A stretch of 64,000 bases of DNA, taken from Nitrospirota bacterium (GTDB lineage: Bacteria > Nitrospirota > JACRHL01). Where the stretch lies: contig JACRHL010000005.1 in the NCBI GenBank assembly GCA_016212085.1, positions 1-64,000 on the forward strand. Reading direction: 5' to 3'. The notes beneath the pieces were generated by a model that made no database searches, had not been told where the DNA came from, and saw nothing but the letters and a program-made list of their open reading frames with translations. Made by a program: the position numbers and the translations under genes. This document shows, in pieces, positions 58,673-64,000 of the stretch (positions within the stretch are counted from its first letter, which is position 1; each line of letters opens with the position of its first letter).

Positions 58673-60955
58673 ATGACCCAGGTCTCGCGGCGCGCCGCCA
58701 CCGTTTCCGTCCTGGCCCTGGTGGCCGCGCTGCTGGTGGCGCTGGACCTGTGCTTCTTCGCGGCGGGGACCTATCGGGCGCCCGTGTTCGACGCGGCGTT
58801 GTACCTGGAACTGGCCAACTACCTGCTGGTGATCGTGGGCGGCCACGTGCCCGGCATGGCGGGGTGGGTGGCGGCGATGGCGCCCACGGTTCCGGTGGAG
58901 CGGGCCGCCGACCTGGATGGGGACGTGGTGGTCCGCTACCTGGCCGGCAAGGGACTCGGCTACCCGGCCTTTCTGGCGGGCGCCCAACTGCTGCTGGGGG
59001 AGGGGGTGGAGCGGCTGCGGCTGGCCCAGGCGCTGCTGCACGGCCTGTCCGCCGTGCTGGTATTCGACATCGCCCGGCGCCTGGCGCCCCCCGCCGTGGC
59101 GTTCCTGGCGTTGGGCCTGTTCGCCCTGTACCTGCCCGCCACCTACATGGCCTCGCAGGTGCTGGCGGAAAGCCTGTGCCTGTTCCTGATCCTGCTGGCC
59201 GTCCTGCTGGCCATGATCCTGTGCCGGGGCGCGGCGGGCCCCCGCCGGGCGCCGTGGCTGGCGGCGGCGTTGGGCCTGGTCCTGTTCTGGCTGGGGGTGA
59301 GCCGGCCGGCCTATTTCCCGTTCTCCCTGCTGGCCGTGGCGGGGCTGGCGTTGCTGGTGCCGTGGCGGCTGCGCGCCCGGGGGGGCGGCGCGGCGGCGCT
59401 GGCGGGGGTGTTGCTGATGGGCGCGTATCTGGTGCCGTACCTGGCGTGGCAGGCACAGGTGACCCGCGCCCACCATGCGGAGGCCTTCCTGTTCTCCCCC
59501 TCCGGCCAGCGCTCCATCACCCCCAGCCTGAACGAGTCCTACGACCTGGCCAACGACGGCTGGGTGGCGCCGGCGGCCTTTGTGGGCCCGCGCGGGCGCA
59601 ACCCCTATGCGCCACCGGCGCTCGACAGCGTGCGGGAGCACCCCCTGGACAGCGCGTTGCTCAGGGTCGAGAAGTTTTACCGGCTGTGGAAGGGGCCGGC
59701 GGTGACCTACGTCAACCCGTTCATCCTGTCTGGCCACGTCACGGCGGCGTTGCACGGGCTGCTCGTCCTGGGCGCGCTGGTGGGCCTTGCCACCGTGGCG
59801 CGCGGGCTGCCCGCGCTGCTGTTGGCCGCCCCGGTGGTGTACACGGCGGCGGTGTACACGGGCTATTTTTCCGAGGAGCGGCGCTTCGCCTTCCCGGTGA
59901 TGGGGCTGGTGGCGGTATTGTGCGCCCTGGGGCTGCACTGGGCGTGGCGCGCCTATGTGGATGCCGGCCTGCGGGCCTACGGCCACCGGGTCGGGTTCCG
60001 CCCCGGGCTGTGGGCGGCGTTGTGTGTCACGGCCTGGATGCTGGCGGCGGGACCGGGATGGGTGGTCCAGCCGTGGGTGGACCCGGGGCTGACCCACTTG
60101 GCCGCCGCGCTGCTGCTGGGGATGCTGCTGGCCGCGGGCGCCGTGTGGCTGGCGCGCCATGCCGGCCTGGACATGGGCCGGCGTGTCTGGGCGGGGGCAT
60201 TGCTGCTCGGCTGCGGGGTGCTTCCGGTGACCGTTCACCTGGCCCGTGATCCCGGCTGGCACGCCTGGTCGCTGCCCTTGAGCCGGCCCGGCACCCTGGC
60301 CGTGCAGACCTTCCTCCTGCCCGACGGGCTGACCGCCGAGGCCATCGCCGTCGCCACCCTGCAACTGGACGTGCGCGACGGCGACGGCCGGGTGGACGAC
60401 CTGGACGTGCGCCTGGATGGGATGCCGCTCACCGGGCCGGTGAGCGTGGCCGCCATGCCCGGGCCGTTGCGCTTCGCCGCGGAGCAGATGACGCCGTTGC
60501 GCCAGGTGGACTGGCGGACCGTGGCGGTGGTGCCCGGCATGCGCCAGTGGCTGACCTACCGCCTGCCCCCGCAACTGCTGGCGGCCGGCGCGGCGCAGGT
60601 CAGCGTGCGGGCGCGCGCGCCCGGCGCCGATACCCGCCTGTATGGCGACCTGGCCTTCGGCAACCCCGCCGTGGCGGCGGGCCCGCGCCCGTGGATCGCC
60701 CCGGCGGACCTGAAGCGCCACGCCCGGCGGCTGGTACACTTGGGCCGCGACTCGCTCTGGCGCTACCAGACGGAGGGCGACATGCGGCTGTATGGCGGCA
60801 CGCCGCTGTCCGGCCGGGCGCAGAGCGGCTTCGTGCCCGGACCGGGCCTGCCTAAGCAGGCGGACGACCTGTCGTCCGCCCCGCTCAGGCAGGGCGGGGG
60901 GTACCGCATCCGCCTGCAACTCATCACCGTGGATGGCCGCGAGTTGATCCTGTGA
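58673..60955 (+). CDS. Large polytopic membrane protein, glycosyltransferase-like
   Basis: The protein is 760 residues from the ATG at 58673. Residues 10-530 hold about ten membrane helices. An early periplasmic loop has FDAALYLELANYLL and VVRYLAGKGLGYPAFLAGAQ, reminiscent of lipid-linked sugar transferases (GT39/GT83). SRPAYFPFSLLAVAGLALL and NPFILSGHV follow. Residues 560-760 are a soluble beta-rich domain (LQLDVRDGDGRVDDLDVRLDGMPL...). No exact family is assigned. It likely transfers a sugar from a polyprenyl carrier in the periplasm. Confidence 0.72.
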   Translation: MTQVSRRAATVSVLALVAALLVALDLCFFAAGTYRAPVFDAALYLELANYLLVIVGGHVPGMAGWVAAMAPTVPVERAADLDGDVVVRYLAGKGLGYPAFLAGAQLLLGEGVERLRLAQALLHGLSAVLVFDIARRLAPPAVAFLALGLFALYLPATYMASQVLAESLCLFLILLAVLLAMILCRGAAGPRRAPWLAAALGLVLFWLGVSRPAYFPFSLLAVAGLALLVPWRLRARGGGAAALAGVLLMGAYLVPYLAWQAQVTRAHHAEAFLFSPSGQRSITPSLNESYDLANDGWVAPAAFVGPRGRNPYAPPALDSVREHPLDSALLRVEKFYRLWKGPAVTYVNPFILSGHVTAALHGLLVLGALVGLATVARGLPALLLAAPVVYTAAVYTGYFSEERRFAFPVMGLVAVLCALGLHWAWRAYVDAGLRAYGHRVGFRPGLWAALCVTAWMLAAGPGWVVQPWVDPGLTHLAAALLLGMLLAAGAVWLARHAGLDMGRRVWAGALLLGCGVLPVTVHLARDPGWHAWSLPLSRPGTLAVQTFLLPDGLTAEAIAVATLQLDVRDGDGRVDDLDVRLDGMPLTGPVSVAAMPGPLRFAAEQMTPLRQVDWRTVAVVPGMRQWLTYRLPPQLLAAGAAQVSVRARAPGADTRLYGDLAFGNPAVAAGPRPWIAPADLKRHARRLVHLGRDSLWRYQTEGDMRLYGGTPLSGRAQSGFVPGPGLPKQADDLSSAPLRQGGGYRIRLQLITVDGRELIL

Positions 60956-61014
60956 GTCCATGCCGCCGAAAGGATGCGGATGCCCCTGCGGCCGCCGACG
61001 GAAAGGGAAGACCG

Positions 61015-61383
61015 GTGCACGACACAAACCGACAGGCGCGCCGCGGCTGGGTGCCGCTGCTCGTGGTGTTCGTGGCGGTGGCGCTCAACGTCGCCAGCGC
61101 CGTCACCCTGAAGACCCTGGCCGACCTGGAGCGCGTGTCCCTGTGGCTGCTGGTGGGGGCCGTCGCCTTCGTGGCGGGGCTCAACTGCCTGCGCTTTCTG
61201 GTGTGGGGGGTGGCCCACAAGAAATACCCCCTCAGCCTGAGCTACCCTCTGTCCAGCATGTTCTTCCCGCTCATGCTCGGCGTGTCGTACCTGTATGGCG
61301 ACCCGGTGCGCCTCACCCAGGTGGCGGGCACCGGGCTGATCACCCTCGGCGTGCTGTGGATGGCGCTCAGGGTCAAGTCGTGA
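61015..61383 (+). CDS. EmrE/ArnE-like small DMT transporter subunit (A)
   Basis: The protein is 122 residues from GTG 61015 after GGGAAG; the ORF-track GTG at 60952 is less likely. Four short helices span most of the chain: VPLLVVFVAVALNVASAVTLK, LWLLVGAVAFVAGLNCLRFLVWG, YPLSSMFFPLMLGVSYLYG, and VAGTGLITLGVLWMAL. This is the size of one EmrE/ArnE unit. It overlaps the acyltransferase gene by GTGA. A partner half is encoded after that gene. Confidence 0.75.
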   Translation: MHDTNRQARRGWVPLLVVFVAVALNVASAVTLKTLADLERVSLWLLVGAVAFVAGLNCLRFLVWGVAHKKYPLSLSYPLSSMFFPLMLGVSYLYGDPVRLTQVAGTGLITLGVLWMALRVKS

Positions 61384-61934
61384 GCGGACTCAAGGCATAC
61401 CTTGCGGGCAACCGGTGGGCCAAGCTCACCGCCAACCACGCCTATGCCTACCTGATCCACCTGCTGCACGCCCTGCTCAACCTGATGCCGTGGTTCGTGC
61501 GCAACCTGTGCTTCCGTCTCATGCTGGGGCGGGCCGGCTGCCACGTGTTCATCGACCACGACGTGTACATGAAGTTCCCCTGGCTGGTGGAGATCGGCGA
61601 CAACGCCAGCATCAACCGGGGGGCGTCGTTCTATCCCAGCTTCTTCGGCGGCCACCGCATCGTGCTGGGCAACAACGTGCGCATCGCCCCCGGCGCGCGT
61701 CTGCACGCCGCCGGGCACGACATCGCCGACGTGGAATACCAGGACAGCGGCGGCCCCATCACCGTGGGGGACGACGTGTGGATCGGCGCCGGGTCCATCA
61801 TCCTGCCCGGCGTGCGCATCGGCGCGCGCAGCGTGGTGGGGGCGGGGGCGGTGGTCACCCGCGACGTGCCGCCGGACTCGGTGGCGGTGGGGGTGCCGGC
61901 GCGCTGCCGGCCCAGGCGGCCTGGTGCCACGTGA
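61380..61934 (+). CDS. wbbJ: Left-handed beta-helix acyltransferase (WbbJ-like)
   Basis: The 184-residue protein starts with GTG overlapping the previous stop. Hexapeptide repeats form the helix (FIDHDVYMKFPWLVEIGDNASINRGASF, GHRIVLGNNVRIAPGARLHA, GGPITVGDDVWIGAGSIILPGVRIGARSVVGAGAVVTRDVPPDSVAVGVPA). The active His lies near HAAGHD. It would O- or N-acetylate a sugar nucleotide or lipid-linked sugar. It is encoded between the two small transporter genes, with four-base overlaps on both sides. Confidence 0.88.
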   Translation: MSGLKAYLAGNRWAKLTANHAYAYLIHLLHALLNLMPWFVRNLCFRLMLGRAGCHVFIDHDVYMKFPWLVEIGDNASINRGASFYPSFFGGHRIVLGNNVRIAPGARLHAAGHDIADVEYQDSGGPITVGDDVWIGAGSIILPGVRIGARSVVGAGAVVTRDVPPDSVAVGVPARCRPRRPGAT

Positions 61935-62242
61935 GCGGCGGCTGGCCGGCCCTGGCGGGTGCCCTGTTCGCCACCGCCCAGGCGCAACTCTCCTACAAGC
62001 TCTATTTCCGGGCGCGGCGCCGGGTGCACCTGGCGGTGGCGATCGCCTGCTTCGTGGGGGCCTCCGTGTGCGCCTATCTGGCGCTCAAGTCGCTGTCCAT
62101 CGGCATGGTGTACATGAGCACCGCGCTCACCCAGTTGATGGTGGTGGGCCTGGCGCACCGGGTGCTGGGCGAGCCCTTTACCCGCGACCACGGCATCGCC
62201 ATGGTGCTGATCGTGGTGGGCATTCTGGTCTATGCCACCTGA
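61931..62242 (+). CDS. EmrE/ArnF-like small DMT transporter subunit (B)
   Basis: The 103-residue protein starts with GTG overlapping the wbbJ stop (GTGA). Helices: LAGALFATAQAQLSYKLYFR, LAVAIACFVGASVCAYLALKSL, MVYMSTALTQLMVVGLAHRVLGE, and IAMVLIVVGILVYAT. The LSIGMVYMSTALTQ and VLGEPFT elements match small multidrug-resistance and ArnF-like proteins. With the 122-residue gene it would form a heterodimer that flips an undecaprenyl-linked sugar. Confidence 0.75.
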   Translation: MSGGWPALAGALFATAQAQLSYKLYFRARRRVHLAVAIACFVGASVCAYLALKSLSIGMVYMSTALTQLMVVGLAHRVLGEPFTRDHGIAMVLIVVGILVYAT

Positions 62243-62286
62243 AGGATGGGGTAAACTAGCTTGATATCACTTTGGGTTGTCTTGCC

Positions 62287-63411
62287 GTGACGCTTCGTTT
62301 CAATCAGCCGTTCCTCACCGGCCGCGAGCTGGGCTACATCCAGGATGCCTTGCACAACGGCGTGCTCGCCGGCGACGGCCCCTACACCAAGCGCTGCGGC
62401 CGGTGGCTGGAGGAATACGTGGGCTGCCGGAAGGCGCTGCTCACTCACTCCTGCACGGCGGCGCTGGAGATGGCGGCGATCCTGTCCGGCGTGGGGCCGG
62501 GTGACGAGGTGATCATGCCGTCGTACACCTTCGTCTCCACCGCCAACGCCTTCGTGCTGCGCGGCGCCGTGCCCGTGTTCGTGGACATACGGCCCGACAC
62601 CCTGAACCTGGACGAAACCCTCATCGAGGCGGCCATCACCCCCCGCACCAAGGCCATCGTGCCCGTGCACTACGCCGGCGTGGGGTGCGAGATGGACGCC
62701 ATCATGGACATTGCCCGCCGCCACGACCTGATCGTCATCGAGGACGCCGCCCAGGGCGTCCTGGCCGAATACAGGGGGCGCCCCCTGGGCGGCATCGGCC
62801 ACCTGGCGGCGTTCTCCTTCCACGAGACCAAGAACCTGATGTCCGGCGAGGGGGGCGCGCTGCTGGTGAACGACGATCGCTTCGTGGACCGGGCCGAGAT
62901 CATCTGGGAGAAGGGCACCAACCGCCGCCAGTTCTTCCGCGGCCAGGTGGACAAGTACACCTGGGTGGACGTGGGCTCGTCGTTCCTGCCCTCGGAGCTG
63001 GTGGCCGCCTTCCTGCTGGCGCAGCTGGAGGACGGGCGGGCCATCACCGACCGGCGGCTGGCGGCGTGGAACGCCTACCACGCCGCGTTCGAGGGCATGG
63101 AGCGGGCCGGCGACCTGCGCCGCCCGATCATCCCCGGTCACTGCGTCCACAACGCGCACATGTACTATCTGCTGCTGCCCACCATGGCGCGCCGCGATCT
63201 GCTGCTCAAAACCCTGAACGACCAGGGCATCAAGGCCGTGTTCCACTACGTGCCGCTGCACGACGCCCCGGCGGGCCGCCGCCACGGCCGCCCCCATGGC
63301 GACCTGGCGCGCACCGTGGACCTGAGCGGCCGCCTCTTGCGCCTGCCCCTGTGGGTGGGCCTGCCGGACGACGCGGTGGCAACCATCCGCCGCATCGTGG
63401 CCGAAGCCTGA
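62287..63411 (+). CDS. wecE: dTDP-4-amino-4,6-dideoxygalactose transaminase (WecE/RffA)
   Basis: The protein is 374 residues from GTG 62287; a TTG at 62272 is alternative. It aligns with E. coli WecE over its whole length: GVLAGDGPYTKRC, MPSYTFVSTANAFVLRGAVPVFVD, VPVHYAGVGCEMDAIMDIARRHDL, and the PLP lysine in SFHETKNLMSGEGG. It converts dTDP-4-keto-6-deoxyglucose (RfbB product) to dTDP-Fuc4N. The early glycine and aromatic residues are intact. Confidence 0.93.
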   Translation: MTLRFNQPFLTGRELGYIQDALHNGVLAGDGPYTKRCGRWLEEYVGCRKALLTHSCTAALEMAAILSGVGPGDEVIMPSYTFVSTANAFVLRGAVPVFVDIRPDTLNLDETLIEAAITPRTKAIVPVHYAGVGCEMDAIMDIARRHDLIVIEDAAQGVLAEYRGRPLGGIGHLAAFSFHETKNLMSGEGGALLVNDDRFVDRAEIIWEKGTNRRQFFRGQVDKYTWVDVGSSFLPSELVAAFLLAQLEDGRAITDRRLAAWNAYHAAFEGMERAGDLRRPIIPGHCVHNAHMYYLLLPTMARRDLLLKTLNDQGIKAVFHYVPLHDAPAGRRHGRPHGDLARTVDLSGRLLRLPLWVGLPDDAVATIRRIVAEA

Positions 63412-63439
63412 GCCGCCCGCCCGCCACCGGCCCCATCCG

Positions 63440-64000
63440 ATGATCCGCCTCCCCGCCCGCCCGCGCCTGCTGATCTGGTCCGCCCTGGCGCTGGCCGTGC
63501 TGGCCCTCACCCTGCTGCGCTCGGCGGGCCTGCGCGACTATTCCACCTGGATCATCGACGAGGAGCGCATCGTCACCACCGCCCTGGGCTTCCTGGGGGG
63601 CGACCTGAACCCGCGCTGGTTCAACTACCACACCCTGCCCATGTACATCCTGGCGGCGTGGTACACGGCGCAGTACGCGGTCTATTCCGTGCTCGGCCTG
63701 GTGGCCTCGAAGACGGAATTCGTGGCGTTCCTGTACGGCGCCGACGCCCACGTCTATGTGAGCGCCAAGCTGTGCTTCTCGCTGGCCTACAGCCTGGGGT
63801 GCCTGGTGCTGGCGCTGATGGCGCACCGGCGCACCGGCTCGCTGGCGGTTGCCGCCCTGTGCCTGCTGCTGCCGGTGCTGCTGCCGGACGGGCAGGCGGC
63901 CGCCGTGCAGGTGCGCAACGACACCTTCGTGTTCCTGTTCCTGGCGCTCACCGCCTATTTCGCCTGCTTCGCCCAGCCGCGCCCGCGCAACGCCTACCTG
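63440..64000 (+). CDS. Polytopic membrane glycosyltransferase, GT39/ArnT-like (partial)
   Basis: At least 187 residues are encoded, cut by the window end. The N-terminus has a helix (LIWSALALAVLALTLLRSAG), then a periplasmic loop with STWIIDEERIVTTALGFLGG (acidic DEE pair after the first helix, as in lipid-carrier-dependent transferases) and NPRWFNYHTLPMYIL. Further helices follow. It is 28 bases after wecE. The remainder and exact family need downstream sequence. Confidence 0.78.
   Translation, partial: MIRLPARPRLLIWSALALAVLALTLLRSAGLRDYSTWIIDEERIVTTALGFLGGDLNPRWFNYHTLPMYILAAWYTAQYAVYSVLGLVASKTEFVAFLYGADAHVYVSAKLCFSLAYSLGCLVLALMAHRRTGSLAVAALCLLLPVLLPDGQAAAVQVRNDTFVFLFLALTAYFACFAQPRPRNAYL

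Noticed and set aside
58238-61027. 929-codon minus-strand ORF in the polysaccharide cluster
   Set aside because: Spans three plus-strand genes with clear motifs, and its Arg/Gln/His/Pro-rich product is typical of a reversed high-GC frame.

Overview
This window is GC-rich chromosomal DNA from a proteobacterium. The signals I see point to a Gram-negative with an LPS-type envelope: a LapA/LapB-like protein, dTDP-rhamnose genes, a WecE-like sugar aminotransferase, a LexA/SOS regulator and c-type cytochromes. I cannot place the class. The order ffh-rpsP-rimM-trmD-(second RNA methyltransferase)-rplS-rnhB-yraN and the order pyrR-pyrB-pyrC-like-carA-carB-greA are ones I associate with Deltaproteobacteria. 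The LapB C-terminal metal site and the YfhL-type ferredoxin are more beta/gamma-like. One small protein resembles an alphaproteobacterial family (DUF6476). A deep-branching or poorly sampled lineage (Magnetococcia- or Zetaproteobacteria-like) would fit, but that is inference.

Layout. 1-90: end of a 5S rRNA and its terminator. 275-890: a small exported protein, then a structured, terminator-ended RNA candidate. 892-4619 (minus): lapAB fusion, rsfS, nadD, proA. 4847-10170 (plus): a translation and secretion operon (ffh, rpsP, rimM, trmD, methyltransferase, rplS, rnhB, yraN, hypothetical), followed by ctpA, a histidine phosphatase and a DegP/DegQ protease. 13980-17095: PilZ-like protein, serine hydrolase, ferredoxin, DnaQ-type exonuclease, CBS protein. 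17196-18258 (minus): cobalamin riboswitch controlling cbtB-cbtA. 18320-24894: cinA, pgpA, an orphan NuoF-like flavoprotein, a precorrin-2 methyltransferase, rnr. 24891-25274: two stem-loop mobile-element-like insertions lying exactly in the CTAG that supplies both flanking stop codons.

25271-33945 (minus): the pyrimidine operon pyrR-pyrB-pyrX-carA-carB, then greA and a SAM hydrolase. The pyrR leader carries a clear PyrR-binding RNA hairpin that contains the Shine-Dalgarno sequence. This predicts translational feedback by UMP through PyrR. The dihydroorotase homologue has lost its metal ligands and looks like a structural subunit for aspartate transcarbamylase. 34228-41384 (plus): gltB-gltD and cbiG. 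41428-42581 (minus): an HD-GYP phosphodiesterase with a coupled upstream small ORF. About 42900-45030: an AT-richer island with two unrecognised membrane-protein genes behind a strong promoter.

45088-53375: mrp, lexA with palindromic operators, tandem kelch propellers, aminopeptidase P, two c-type cytochromes, a TPR protein and a CorC-type CBS protein. 53593-64000 (plus): a tightly packed surface-polysaccharide cluster. It holds rfbACBD, a polyprenyl-phosphate glycosyltransferase, a sulfotransferase, two large membrane proteins (the last cut by the window end), a split EmrE/ArnEF-like flippase pair flanking an acyltransferase, and wecE.
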